From: Amylostereum areolatum | Lineage: Eukaryota > Basidiomycota > Agaricomycetes > Russulales > Stereaceae | NCBI GenBank assembly: GCA_012932865.1 | Contig: SAXG01000062.1 | Span: 62,001 to 126,000 of the forward strand | Length of the DNA: 64,000 bases | Direction: 5' to 3' | Shown: positions 36,421-47,964 of the stretch, piece after piece | Position numbering within the stretch: the stretch's first letter is position 1 | Layout: each line of letters starts with the position of its first letter | Program-made: the position numbers and the translations under genes | The notes under the pieces: model-generated | What the model was told of the DNA's origin: nothing | Seen by the model: only the letters and a program-made list of their open reading frames with translations | The model's database searches: none

Positions 36421-39400
36421 CCCCCAGTCGCGTCGTCTGGTGGAGGCAAAGGACTTTTGGTATCATCGTCGAATCGTTTTCGCTGTATTATCATCCATGC
36501 ATACCTGTGAGCAATCGTATCCCCCGTGTTTGTATCTGTCTACTGTCACCAAGAACAGGCAAAACACCATCGATCACACTCAAAGTCAAGCTGATCGGAC
36601 GAGTTACCAAAAGAGAAATCGACGCAGACGCGCTGCTTGATAGCGGCGCAGAAGGAATTATCCTGAACCGAAGCTTCGTTGAACGCAAGAAGCTCACCAC
36701 AAGAAAACTAGAAAACCCGTTCCCCGTGCGTAATGTGGATGGCACCGAGAACGTCATGGGCTGGGTACGCGACACAACGACCCAGCGGATCCGGATATAC
36801 TCGCAAGATTCAAAGGCGTACCATGAGGAAGAAGCTGAGTTCTTCATCCACCGACATCGGCGATCATGACATGATCCTTGGAAACAGACTGGCTCGACGA
36901 GCACAATCCCACCATAGACTGGAAACGAGACCGTGTTGACATGCTCCGCTGCCCCTCCCTCGTGCACTCTGTCCAAACTCCTGTGACAACCTCGCAACCA
37001 AGCCACGGAAACCATCATCGGTCCAATCACAGCGTAAGGTTGAAGCAGGTAAAACCCCGAGGACACCTCTCGTCGTGGACGATCCCTTCCCAGAGCCGAC
37101 ATATGTGTCCCTGGACCCCAGTCCCCACTTATGTTATTCCTGCACGCAGAGTCAAAGGTGTTCGCCGTCCGCACGGTCCATCGCTCCCCTCTACCCACAC
37201 GGACTCTTCACTGAAGACGATGACGAGCGGGCCCATGGTATTCCGAGACTGGGAGATCAATGGACTACGCCGCGCCGGAATCCTCCCTGAAACCGATGGT
37301 CCTAATCCAGATGCAATACCCATCCGCGCGGGGCTTTACAAAAGCGCAGGAGCTTGCAGAGCATTCAAAAGAGAACGCACGCCCGCAAACCTTTGAAGAC
37401 TTAGTCCCCCCGCCGTACCGCGACTTTGCGCCTGTATTCGACAAGAAAACCTCCGAGCGACTTCCTGACCGACGACCATGGGACCATGCTATCGACATGA
37501 AAGACGGCTTTGAACCCAAACCGTGCAAGATCTACCCCCTCTCACCTTCCGAGCAGATCGAACTCGACACCTTCCTCGATGACCACCTGAAGAAGGGCTA
37601 TATCCGCCCATCGAAGTCACCTCAGGCGAGTCCGTTCTTCTTTGTGAAGAAAAAGGATGGAAAGCTGCGTCCCGTACAGGACTATCGAGAATTAAACAAG
37701 GGCACTGTCAAGAATGAATACCCCTTGCCACTGATCTCTGAAATTGTTCGACCGCCTCAAAGGTGCAAAGATCTTCTCCAAGATGGATGTTCGCTGGGGC
37801 TACAACAATGTCCGCATCAAGGAAGGCGATGAGTGGAAGGCTGCGTTCAAGACGAATCGCGGTCTCTTCGAACCTACGGTGATGTTTTTTGGGCTTATGA
37901 ACTCCCCTGCAACATTTCAGGCAATGATGAATGAACTGTTCAAGGATCTCATCGACTCAGGCAAGGTCATCATCTACATGGACGACATCTTGGTGTTCAC
38001 TCGCACCATGGATGAACACCGTGCCATAGTGCGGCAGGTTCTGCAGCGTTTGCAAGACAACGACCTCTTCCTCAAACCGGAGAAATGCGTCTTTGAGCAA
38101 GACTCTGTCGAATACCTCAGACTCATCATCTCGCACGACAAGATCGCTATGGACCCCGTCAAGGTAGCAGGTATTGAGGACTGGCCGACACCACGAACGG
38201 TCAAAGATGTGCAATCCTTCCTCGGCTTTGGCAACTTCTACCGACGTTTCATCAAGGACTTCTCCAAGGTTGCACGGCCCCTATTTGATCTGACAAAGAA
38301 GGACTGCACATGGGACTGGTCGACGGACTGCCAAACTGCGTTTGACGCACTGAAAGCTGCGTTTACTTCCTCCCCCGTCTTAGTCATGCCTGACCCAAAG
38401 AAGCCTTACCTCTTTGAAGTCGATGCCTCGGACTTTGCTACTGGAGGTATACTCTCGCAGAAAGGCGACAACGGTCACTGGCATCCAGTGGCGTATCTGT
38501 CCAAGGCCCTATCGGAACCGGAACGGAACTACGACATCTACGACAAGGAGCTGCTTGCGATCATCCGTGCGCTTGAAGCCTGGCGCCACTACCTCGAAGG
38601 CGCCCCCGACCACCGTCGAAATCTTGGACAGATCACAAGAACCTGGAGCACTTCAAGATGGCACAGAAGCTGAGCCGCCGACAGGCACGTTGGGCTCTAT
38701 TCCTCACTCGATTTGACTTCTCGCTCATTCATAAACCAGGAATTTCCCACCGCCCAGATCCAATGTCTCGACGACCCGATCACAAGGATGGTGTTGAAAA
38801 CGACAACAAGGAACGTGTCTTGCTTGACCCCAAGTACTTCCAAGTACGCGCAACAAGGCCAGGAGCAGTAACCTCCCTCGGTGATGTCGAACTCCGACGA
38901 CGTATCCGCGACTGCAAAACCAAGGACATCGAGGTCGTTCAAGCCCTGGACGCCATCTTACGAAACGGAACCACGTACACTCGTCAAGAACCTTCAAGAG
39001 TGGAACTACGAAGAAGGCCTGGTCCTGTTTAGAGGAAAGGTATACGTCCCTGCGGATGACGAGTTGCGACGCGACATTGTCAAAATGTACCATGAATCGC
39101 CCCTGGCTGGACACCCCCGGTCGCTTTCAAGACTTACGAGCTTGTGAGTCGTGAATATTGGTGGCCTGGCATGTCTGTCTTTGTCCGCGACTTTGTAGCA
39201 GGATGCGCAACCTGCCAGTCGACAAAGACACAGAGCAGCCGACCCCACGTCGACATGATCCCAAACGAAGTACCCCGATCGACCATTTGGCGTCATCTCC
39301 ACCGACTTCATCGTCGAACTCCCTGACTGCGAAGGCTATAACGCCGTCAATGTCGTGGTCGATCGCCTCACCAAGATGGTGGTTACCACCCCATGTACAA

Positions 39401-40452
39401 CGAAGATCACCAGCGATGGCACGGCCGACATTCTCTTCGATAAGGTATACCGACACTACGGCTTAGCAGACAAGATCATCTCGGATCGTGGACCCCCAAT
39501 TTGCTGGACAGGTGATGCGTACACTCAATGAGAAGCTCGGGATCAAGTCCGCCCTCAGCACAGCGTATCACCCACAGACAGACGGCCAAACCGAACGCGA
39601 GAACCAGAACCTTGAGCAGTTCCTGCGAGTATTCTGCAACTACCGTCAAGATGACTGGGTGAAGTGGCTGCCCTTCTTCGAGTTTTCTCACAACTCCCCG
39701 CACCCATGCAGCTACTGGAAAGGCCCCCTTTGAAGTCCTCTACGGCTTCCTCCCCAAGATATACCCGTCCGTAAAACCCGTCCTCAAAGGTCCCTGCAGT
39801 TGAAGAACGCCTCCGTCAACTTGAAGAAGTCCGACAGGAGATTAAGGCCAGCCTTGCCCTCGCATCTGACTTAATGAAGCACTACAATGGTGACACGATC
39901 AGCAAATCGACACTGTTCGCCGTTGGAGACAAGGTCTGGCTCGAAGGCAAAACCTGAAGACGACGAGGCCGAAAGCTAAGCTTGCTGCCAAACGATTTGG
40001 ACCCTTCGAGATCGTTGACGTCATTAGCCCAGTGAATTACCGCCTGAAGCTGCCGAAGACGTGGAGAATCCACCCAGTCTTCCATGCTTCGCTGCTCACC
40101 GCATACAAGGAGACAACGGCACATGGTCCAACTATGAAACAACCGCCGCCTGACCTCGTTGATGACGAAGAAGAATATGACGTTGAAGACATCATCGACT
40201 CGAAGCCGACCCGCAACAAGAAAGGCATACAATACCTCGTCAAGTGGGTAGGCTATCCTGACTCCGAGAATACCTGGCTCCCTCGCTCCTCGCTCTCAAA
40301 GGTCACCGACATGATCGACGCCTTCCACAAACGCCATCCAAACGCGCCCCGCCCTGTGCGTTCCCTCGGCATCTCCTTTGACGATTTTCTCGCATCTACC
40401 CTTGCAGATGACATCGCGCTCCAGGCGAAAGCGCGTCTTAAAGGGGGGGTAA
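36421..40452 (+). pseudogene. pol: Gypsy A pol (protease, RT, RNase H, integrase, chromodomain)
   Basis: The order is aspartic protease (DSGAEG), RT with [20 protein letters not shown] and YMDDILVFT (37975-38000), RNase H (EVDASDFATGGILSQKGD), integrase zinc domain and DDE core (QTERENQ), and C-terminal chromodomain (GIQYLVKWVGYPDSENTW). Each domain is locally intact but successive domains lie in different frames. Compared with Gypsy B, residues at several Arg positions look ancestral here ([18 protein letters not shown]). Confidence 0.88.
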
Positions 40453-40873
40453 TGTCACGGATCGCTCCATTTCTCTCTTCGTTTGCAGACCTCGTACACG
40501 CGACGTGTCACGGCACATGACTTTCCCTTGCATCACATGCTTCAACGATGTCATTGCCCCGGACTTCCGAGCGGGGTTCCGCATCCTTATCTATGACATC
40601 ACTGCTCCGGACCTTCGTCCTCCGCCCCATGACTCCTTTCCTATTGTTCCCCCCGCTCGCACCACTATCACATCGCACCGCACCATCGTTCCCACTTGTA
40701 TATAAGGACAGTGTTTCTCTTCCCTTTTCCCTAGACTGTCCATCTCGTCATACGGTACTGTAGCGCACGTTGCACTACCCTAGACCCCGGCACTCTCGAA
40801 TCTATTTTCTTCTCGCTCCTCCCATCGTCGCGACTTAGGCGGTTCATCGGTCTCATAAACTGCGTTTCTGACA
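40453..40873 (+). repeat. Gypsy A 3' LTR
   Basis: 421 bp beginning TGTCACGGATCGCTCC and ending GTTTCTGACA, with TG...CA ends, and a TATATAAGGA promoter-like box about 255 bp in. It is preceded by a polypurine tract (AAAGGGGGGGTAA). Nearly identical to the two LTRs of Gypsy B. Confidence 0.95.
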
Positions 40874-41271
40874 AGTTCTCATGCAATCTCCTTCAGATCC
40901 CAGGGCCTGCCCTCAAAGACTACGCCGTCGACGTTGACCGACCCTTGGTCCTCTCGCAACATTCCCGCATCATGAAGAGGTTCGAACTCTCTCTTGCCAG
41001 TCGCTGGCAGAAGTGGCTGCCGGGACGCTCGGAGTGGGGGTCTTTCATTGGTGTGGGCGATCGGGTTTGGTTGGAAGAAGAGGAGACCACGGTTGTTGGC
41101 CGCGTCGAAGGCTGCACCTATTGCCCTGACCTCTGGGAGGAGCTGAAACTCATGGCCTCCCCACCTCGTCTTTCTGCGGGCAAGGCACTGTATGAGAAGG
41201 GTAAAAAACGCGCGGCGCCGGAGGTGGACTTTGCCCTCAACGAAGCCGCGGCCAAACGCCGTCACATTTAG
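40874..41271 (+). pseudogene. 3' part of the gene split by Gypsy A
   Basis: An open frame without its own plausible start begins right after the LTR, possibly at an acceptor CCTTCAG (about 40895). It reads IPGPALKDYAVDVDRPLVLS, RFELSLASRWQKWLPGRSEW and FIGVGDRVWLEEEE, and ends with a basic KKRAAPEVDF and AAAKRRHI at the stop at 41271. The sense, reading orientation and position suit the C-terminus of the gene at 32878. Function unknown. Alternatively it is a separate small gene whose first exon was lost with the insertion. Confidence 0.55.
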
Positions 41272-41431
41272 TGCTGTAATTACGTCATGCGTGCTTAGCA
41301 GTACCTTCCCGATGGATGCGTGAGCTTCAGCGCTTGAACGCAGGTGAGGCAACGTGTCATGTGACCGCGTTCAGACAAGCCATGCCCAAGTCCTTGCCAG
41401 GAGCGCCTTGCGAGACCGCCACCCTCGACCG

Positions 41432-43593
41432 ATGACACCCCCAGTCCCTAAGCGCAAGGCTCAAGGCCACGCGCCTTCTTCCTCCTCCTCCTCCTCCTCT
41501 TCCAAAAAGCCTCGCTTAACCATTGACCATTTCTTCTCGCCGAAGGTCAGCGTTGCGCGCACGGCGGGCATAGAGGATATCGCGCGAGGTTTCAAGGCTG
41601 GGACGACAGAGGTGGTTCTCGGCGAGGAGCAGAGGAAAATATTGGCAATGGTGCTTCAGGAGGGAAAGAATGTATTTTTCACCGGGTCTGCAGGCGCGTG
41701 GTCCTCCCTCACGCACCTCTGCTCGTGGCTAACCAGTCTGGATTTTCAGGGACGGGAAAGTCGTTACTTCTCAAGGCGATTGTCAATGCGCTGCGGCGGC
41801 GGCATTCCTCCCAACCCGAGGCCGTCGCGGTGACAGCGAGCACAGGGATGGCTGCATCGAACATAGGAGGTCAGTATTCTCTCCTTGGGTCCAGCCGTCC
41901 CTCCTGAACACCCTTGCGCGCACAGGCATGACTCTGCACTCCTGGGGAGGCATAAGCCCGAGCGTGGACAGCCTCGACAAACTGGCTCGGTACGTCCGCC
42001 GATCGAAGCCGGCCTTGCAACGCTGGAGGGCGGTCAAGGTCCTGATTATAGACGAAGGTATTGCCCTCCGTCGAACTACGCTGCGCACAACTGACCGCCG
42101 CGTCCTCAGTGTCCATGGTCGACGGACGCTTGTTCGACACCCTAGGCGCTTTAGCAGTGAGGCTGCGAGACCCCAGCCCAAAACCGTTTGGCGGTATTCA
42201 AGTAAGTCGTCCTGCACCTGTGCGACCCCACGCCGTTGTTCACCCACCGCGCTGCCCTCAGCTCATCGTCACGGGCGACTTCTTCCAGCTGCCTCCCGTC
42301 ACCCAAAAGGGTCAGGCCACGCTGTTCGCTTTTGAGAGCGACTCCTGGCGCAAGTCCGTGGAGGTGACTCTGGTTTTGACGCAGGTGTATAGGCAAAAAG
42401 ACGGCAGTAAGCCTACCCTCTTCTCCATCTTCGCTTCCTGCCCTAAGTCCCTCCCAACCAGAATTCGTTCAAATGCTTCAAGAGCTCCGGCAAGGCGTTC
42501 TGACGCCTGCGACGATCCATGCCTTCCAACGACTCTCAAGACCTCTCCCCCCTTCCCCACTGGCGAACTTCCCGCCGACCGACCTCTTCCCTCTCCGGCG
42601 TGAGGTCGTCAGCGCCAACGCCTCTCGACTGTCCAAAATCGCCAAACCCATTGTGCGGTTTCGAGCTCAGGACTCCGGCACTGTCCCACCGGAGAAACGC
42701 GAGCAACTGTTGGACGCCACGCCTGCAGTCGGCGTCCTGGACCTCAAGACGGGGGCGCAGGTCATGCTGGTGCGCAATGTAGACGAGGGGAGGGGGCTGG
42801 TGAACAGGGCGGTCGGCGTGGTTCGAGGGTTTTACGTGGCACAAGGGGGTCGCTCTTTCGGCGTGTTAAGGGAGGTGGAGTTTGACGCAGACGGGCGGCC
42901 GACGGCGGCGGGCCAGGCAGGGGAGAGTGGCGACGAAGTGGTCGAGGAAAAGGAGAATTTCCCGTCTTCCAGCCCTGGCGACGGCTTGCGACTGGGAGAC
43001 AGTGATGGGTTTCCCTGGGTGGAGTTCTCCACACACGAAGGCAAAATTCGCGTCCTCGTCACTCAGGATGAGTTCAAGGTCAAGGACGCGGAGAGAAAGG
43101 TGATCGCGCGGCGACTTCAGGTGAGCATCGACGACGTGGCTGGCCTTTGGGCAAGTCGCTTACCAGTACCCCCAGATTCCTCTCATTCTGGCGTGGGCAA
43201 TATCCATCCACAAGAGCCAAGGGCAAACTATCCAGCGCGTGCGCGTCGACTTGCGCAAGGTGTTTGAGAAGGGTGAGGAAACCAAGCCTCGACAGGTGCA
43301 GCCCGCTAATGACGACTCCCATCCAGGTCAAAGTTACGTGGCCCTCTCTCGCGCGGCCTCGCTGGAAGGCCTGCAGGTAGTTGGGTTTGATGCCCGCAAG
43401 GTCCTCGCCCACCCGAAGGTCATCGCCTGGAGTAAAACACTCCAAACCGTAAGCGATGGTAAGTCAGGTTATCCTTGCTTTGGCCTCCTGCTTACGATCG
43501 TCCTTAGCGGAGATGGGGGCCGAGCACCTACGAGGAGAACGCGCCCCTGCGCTGCCCCGACCACCACGCACTATTCCCACCCGGAGCTTGTAA
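41432..43593 (+). CDS. PIF1-family 5'-3' DNA helicase, eight introns, intact
   Basis: ATG at 41432 ([14 protein letters not shown]). The N-terminus has a Ser run, KKPR, and [11 protein letters not shown], a near match to the PCNA-binding PIP box (Q replaced by R). Helicase motifs follow in order: FFTGSAGTGKS (Walker A), [13 protein letters not shown] (Ia), [21 protein letters not shown] (Walker B), [11 protein letters not shown] (III), [14 protein letters not shown] (IV region), [10 protein letters not shown] (V) and YVALSRA (VI). Introns interrupt between most motifs; I can join all with correct phase. The first must be a GC-AG intron, because splicing after GCAG is required for GSAGTGKS. 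About 560 residues, no frame break. PIF1 enzymes unwind G-quadruplexes and stalled forks; here it may be cargo of the proposed large element. No Rep domain, so not a Helitron. Confidence 0.9.
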
Positions 43594-43714
43594 CTAGCAA
43601 TCAGTGACCCGAGTTCGCAAGGCACGAGATTGGTATTTACATGAGTGAGATCTTCCGGGCAAAGAGCGAGCAAAGAAGGTAATTAGGAACACTTGCAATT
43701 GAGTTAGGCTAATT

Positions 43715-45160
43715 CTAAGGTGGCGTCAAAGTAGCCAGATAGGCGGCTAAACTTTGCATACCGAAGACTTTGGAAGCATCAGGGTCATTGAGGTAACCCC
43801 TGACCTCGCTATTCCAATCCCCGCGCTCGGCGACCAACGCAGCGGCCTTTTCGCAATTGAGGAGCCAGCTCGCGCTCTTCCCTAGCAAGCCCTGCAGATG
43901 CTTTCTCAAGATGCGCTTGAGCCTGGCCGGGCGATCCACGCTGACGGGGACGCGCCACCCGGCTTTGCACTTCTCCAAAAGCCCCTCCACCTTCCAGATC
44001 CACTCACGAAGGACGTGAATGGGCTGCCCGCGCCGACTGGCGTCGGACCGGATCTGCTGCACCACTTCATCGTTGGCGTATTCCTCCATCAGCCAGGCAA
44101 CGATCGCGTTCCCGGTCGGGGTTTCTTCTTCTTCCTCGGGCTCCGGGGTATCTGATGACGCGCTTGGCGGCAGCTCCGGCTGGGGCTAGGGCAAAGGAAA
44201 GGTCAGCGGGCATTAAGTCACCCAGACAACGGCTCACCCTGTCCAGGTACAGATCGACCTCCCATGCGTCGCCGGAGGGATTCAAGTATGGTACAAGCAG
44301 GACTCCCTGCACCGCGTCGGAGTCGACGTCCTCGATGCGGGGCCGCGCCAAGAGTCGACACCTGAGGTTGTTCGCCGCGCGAAGCATGAAGCCGAGCTCC
44401 AGCGGACCTAAGGCGCGTTTAGAACAGTGCACAGCGGTCTGATTGGGGACCTTACCATTGACAGATGGCTGGTACTGGAGCCATGCGTCGACAACCTTCT
44501 TCGCGCTAACGGTGGGCAAGTTGGACAGTTTTTCAAACCGTAGGTCAAGATCTGGAGACGAGGCGGGGTATCGATCGATGGTACTGATCCCGCCATCAAG
44601 CCCGTTGTGGACGATGATGTCAACGTCAGTGGGAAATGGTCGGGGCTCGAGGCTTTGGACAGGGTGAGCATGCTCCGCGTCACTGTGCGCGTCGGGAAGG
44701 TCCAGCATGCTGACATTTTCGCCAGGAGCGCCATTGAATGCCGTCGGCGGCGGGAGGTCTGGAGGTGCGGCCTGGTTGGAGGAGCAGTTTGTCCCGCCAA
44801 CGTCACCTTCGCCGCGCGGTGGCGCCTAAGCAGGGAACAGGAGGTCAGTCCTTTCCCTTCACCGCACACGGGGGGGGGGGGGGCGGGGGGCACGCGCCTG
44901 ATCTCTGGAGGCAGGCAAGTTGAGGAAACCTTGGAGGTGAAGCGCGCGCAGCACCTCATCCACGTGCTTTTGATCGTCCAGGAGTGGTTCGTCGCCTGGT
45001 GGGTAAGACCCAGACTCGACATATCCCCAGTGCGCTGTAATCCGCGCGTTGGTCACCCGAGCCTTCGCATTGGACAGGTCGCGAGGGGCTGACTGCAGCT
45101 TGCGGACGTTGTAGTGGGCGCGGAGTATTGCCTGAAGGCGCTGTATTGAGCATGGCTAAG
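43715..45160 (-). CDS. Hypothetical multi-exon protein (minus strand)
   Basis: I do not recognise this protein. Minus-strand exons join cleanly: one with ITAHWGYVESGSYPPGDEPL and HVDEVLRALHLQ (near 45100-44940), one with MLDLPDAHSD, VDIIVHNGLDGGIS and VVDAWLQYQPSVNG (44825-44455, GTAAGG donor), one with PLELGFMLRAANNLRCRLLA and NPSGDAWEVDLYLDR (donor GTGAGC), and a last exon from the acidic TPEPEEEEETP to NAIVAWLMEEYANDEVV and a C-terminal helical segment (RLKRILRKHLQGLLGKSA), stop at 43715. The start is unresolved: the first exon is entered at about 45154 after CCTTAG. A 14-G run lies in the intron at 44870. Tail-to-tail with the helicase gene. Confidence 0.65.
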
Positions 45161-45640
45161 GTGTGGAAGTGCGGGCTCGTACCGAGAGGGAGTTAATGGG
45201 TATTTTTTTGCTTAACGCATGTCTGTAAGTGACGATTCGATTTTGGCAGCGGGTATGACTCACAGATCCTCCCTAGTTAACAGAGTTAGCATGTTGGAGG
45301 AGGAGGGGGAGGAGGGGGGGGGCTGGCAGACTTGACGGCGATGGGGAGGGGTGAGGGTGTCCTAAACCCAAGCTTACAACTTTGTCGCCCCTCGACCATG
45401 TGATAAGATTGTGTATTTGCTGCTTAGAAGGTGTGCTTGCGAACCCACAGCTTTGAAGGATGATCTCTCCCTTTAAAGATGAGTACGGAGGCTGGAATGG
45501 ATAGCTTTTCTGGTGAGTTTGGGGTCGGGGAGCATGCGAAAAGACTAACTAATCCGTTAACAGATCAATGAGGGGGTGGGGCGCGTTAAGGACTTGCGCG
45601 CCTTTCCGCACGCGTCCGCGTAAGCCGAGCCACCACCGTC
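45161..45640. other. Divergent intergenic region
   Basis: 480 bp between two divergent hypothetical genes, with a GGAGGAGGGGGAGG run (45297-45320) and a single AATCCGTTAACAG word at 45550 resembling the satellite core. No other element seen. Confidence 0.4.
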
Positions 45641-46473
45641 ATGGTACAGACCCGGTCCTCCTCAACTCATTTAAGTGGCCAGACGGTGCCCGCCGCCTCT
45701 GGAGCTGCCTCCCAGTCTCTCCCTCTGGCCTACGTGCTCCTAGAGCTGCCGACTAAGGTGAGCCTCGCCCCGGTCAGGGTACAAAGATTTTCCCACCAGT
45801 TTATCACAGGGCAGCGTGCGCGTCGTCCCAAACTTACCTCGCATGCGACCCAATTTCTGGACAGGAAAAGTTGGCGTTGAGATGAGGGCGCTTTACTACC
45901 GGCTGTTGGGGAACGGAGTTACGGACTGCTACGAGGCGGAGTGGGCGCGCGCTGTGAAGATGATATTTGGCGTGTGCGCTGCTCAAGGGTTCCGGGTGCG
46001 TCGTCTGGAATTCCAGAGGCCTTAGATTCTGACCCTGAAACCACAGACCTATCGAGACCTACCACGGGCACCACTGCCATGGTTCTTAGTCAACTGGCAG
46101 CGGCGCCGATGCGTGCTCTCCCCCCTGCGGGACCTCAACAGCCCCAGCGACGGCTTCCAAGCCCTCTTTGAAGGGTATTATGCATCACAACAACCGGCCG
46201 ACCGATCGCCTCTCCCCTGCGACTCCGCGTTCATGGTGCGACCATTGAAGTCCTTCGACTGGTCGCGAATGTTCAGGTTTGACCGCTCCGGCCTTGTATG
46301 TAACCTGGTCCTCCTTTATTACTGGGCGGAGGCGATGACGAATCGGCATTGGACAGAGGTACCATGACTGGGAAGGGTGGAGGAAGGGGGTCCTGGACCT
46401 TATAGAGGTGGCGAGCGTGCTGCAGGGGCTGGGAATATCGGAGGTTCGAGGGCGTGTTGTAAGGGAAGAGTAG
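45641..46473 (+). CDS. Hypothetical 215-residue protein, four exons
   Basis: A previously unlabelled gene I could assemble: exons 45641-45757, 45810-45953, 46026-46295 and 46357-46473. All junctions are phase 0; introns are 52, 72 and 61 nt with GTGAGC, GTGAAG and GTATGT donors. The protein begins MVQTRSSSTHLSGQTV, then ALYYRLLGNGVTDCYEAEWA, LTLKPQTYRDLPRAPLPWFL, FDWSRMFRFDRSGL and ends VLQGLGISEVRGRVVREE. The third intron is the firmest. The second is less so, since reading through gives a stop at 46023. I find no family. It is aromatic-rich in the middle and probably soluble. The 3' end abuts the coiled-coil gene on the other strand. Confidence 0.6.
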
Positions 46474-46529
46474 CGCTGTGAAGCAACCGATGTATGCAAT
46501 ACGAGCGACTTCGAGGTGGTCGAACTTCC

Positions 46530-47412
46530 AAGCGGTCGAACTTCATGAAGCCAGGTAGATTTGTCCAATTCAACAACCAGAGCGTACGTGAGGATAACAG
46601 CGCGTCCACTCCGACCACCCTTCCTCTCCGCCCTCCAACCTCGGCTTCCTGGCCGCACTACCTTCCCCATCCCCACCTCGCCCATTCTCACCCAAGCTCC
46701 CGTCGTCGCCCGGTGTTGTCCTCTTTTTGCCACGCGGCGACGCGGCTGGAAGCCCGAGCGGAGGCAGGCGATCCATGCCCTGCCAAAGGTTAGTTTGCCC
46801 TTCGGATCGGAACGCACCCAGTTGCTCACCTCCTCATCCTTGGCAAGGTCAGGCCTGTATCCTTAGACTTCAGTCCCCAATCTCCCCCACCGCGAAGTGA
46901 AGCGCCACTTACCTGGTGGCGTCCACAGGGCGCCTGGCAATCTCCGCCTCCAACTCCATCTCCCGAGCGCAAGCGGCCTCGAGGTGCAGCTCGGCCTGCG
47001 ACAAGTGCTGGAGGGTTTTGCCCAGGTCCGCACACAACAACTGGGCGTCCAGTTCCAGACGGCGGACGTCCTTCCTCAGGGCGACCGCGTCCCGCCGATG
47101 GTCGTCCGACTGGCGCGCCATGGCCTCCTTCTCTTGACGCGCGACTTTCCAGCCGGCGTTCGCCTCCGTTCGCTGGCGGACGAGCTCGTTGACCTCGACC
47201 TGGTGCTTCGCGAGGACGTGGTTGAGCTCGTCGCGCAAGGCAGTGACCTCGTCTACAGCGTTGTCCCGGGCTTCAAGCGCGGCCCGCTCGCGCACCTCTG
47301 CGGCCTGGTGGTCGTTGGCGCGGCCGAGGATGTTCCTCTGCGCCTTCTCCAAGTCGTACTGGAGGCCGTGAATCTCCTTGAAGAGGTGGATCTCGCGGTC
47401 GGGTGGTGACAT
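46530..47412 (-). CDS. Coiled-coil protein, unknown function
   Basis: ATG at 47412 (MSPPDREIHLFKEIHGLQYD). The first exon (47412-46910) is almost wholly coiled coil: heptads from NILGRANDHQAAEV through VDEVTALRDELNHVLAKHQV to LHLEAACAREMELEAEIARR. It ends at a consensus GTAAGT donor at 46908. Splicing to the AG before about 46853 continues RPDLAKDEEVSNWVRSDPKG, then KLTFGRAWIACLRSGFQPRR, a basic compact domain. The stop is not fixed, hence the approximate end. Divergent from the small gene at 47639 and convergent with the gene at 45641. It could be a structural or DNA-associated factor of the proposed element; no homologue recognised. Confidence 0.6.
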
Positions 47413-47638
47413 ATTCTTGAGGAGGATGAGGAGGACAGGGAGAGAGGGGTACGCCCGGGGAAGGAGGCCCGACGTTCCACGGGGAGTCGACCCCAGGCTT
47501 CGGGCTGCGCTTCCGCTCCGCTCCTCGCTCGTACGGGACCGACGCGGCTGGTGCATGGGTCTCCATTGGCATATAAAACCCCAATTGGAGGCGAGTCTGC
47601 CCATCCTCATTCATCACCATCACCGGTCACCCCTAAAT

Positions 47639-47964
47639 ATGCCAAACGACCCCATTGTCGCAGGTGGGGTTCGTCAGGGAGAAGTGACGACGCGCCTCAA
47701 ACCTGGGTAAGTCGTCCCGTGTTCCTGGACTGACTGTCGACTGACATCGCCAACAGGGACAGAGGGCGCCAGCCCTGCGCGTTCGTGGTGCACACCCGGC
47801 GGTACCAGGTGTTATCACCTAGCCTGCAACTCCCTGCCCCAGTGCAGATGTTTGATGGAGAGTCTGTTGAGAGGGTCTGGTATCTGCTGAATCAGGGTGA
47901 GTGCACTTACTTCGTGCACGACTTTCTACTGACTTTGAGAGGTAGGGGTAGAGAGGAAGTCTAG
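47639..47964 (+). CDS. Small hypothetical protein, three exons (about 73 aa)
   Basis: ATG at 47639, exons 47639-47706, 47757-47896 and 47954-47964. Donors GTAAGT and GTGAGT are both consensus and phases 2 and 1 fit. The protein starts MPNDPIVAGGVRQGE, contains CAFVVHTRRYQVLSP and MFDGESVERVWYLLNQ, and ends EEV. The last exon is only 11 nt, so its end is uncertain. A longer unspliced end is possible. Divergent from the coiled-coil gene with a 226-bp shared upstream region. Function unknown. Confidence 0.5.

Larger units (their letters stand above)
35097..40873 (+). mobile_element. Gypsy A: 5'-truncated chromovirus (Ty3/Gypsy), frames broken
   Basis: Plus-strand copy of the same family as Gypsy B (52813-59911). 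It starts abruptly inside the leader at 35097 and ends with a complete 3' LTR (40453-40873). Gag, protease, RT, RNase H, integrase and chromodomain are all recognisable and in order. About ten single-base differences from Gypsy B break the frames, mostly an extra or missing base in C, G, T or A runs (for example the extra C in the run after TCGGATCGTGGA). No 5' LTR is present, so insertion age and target duplication cannot be read. Confidence 0.93.

Noticed and set aside
41432..43593. Helitron Rep-helicase
   Set aside because: The helicase is PIF1-like, but there is no Rep (HUH) domain upstream and no Helitron end signature was seen.
32878..43607. TET/JBP-type oxygenase expected near KDZ transposases
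   Set aside because: I looked for the HxD...H dioxygenase pattern in all genes between 26.9 and 52 kb and saw none; the link is known from other genomes only.
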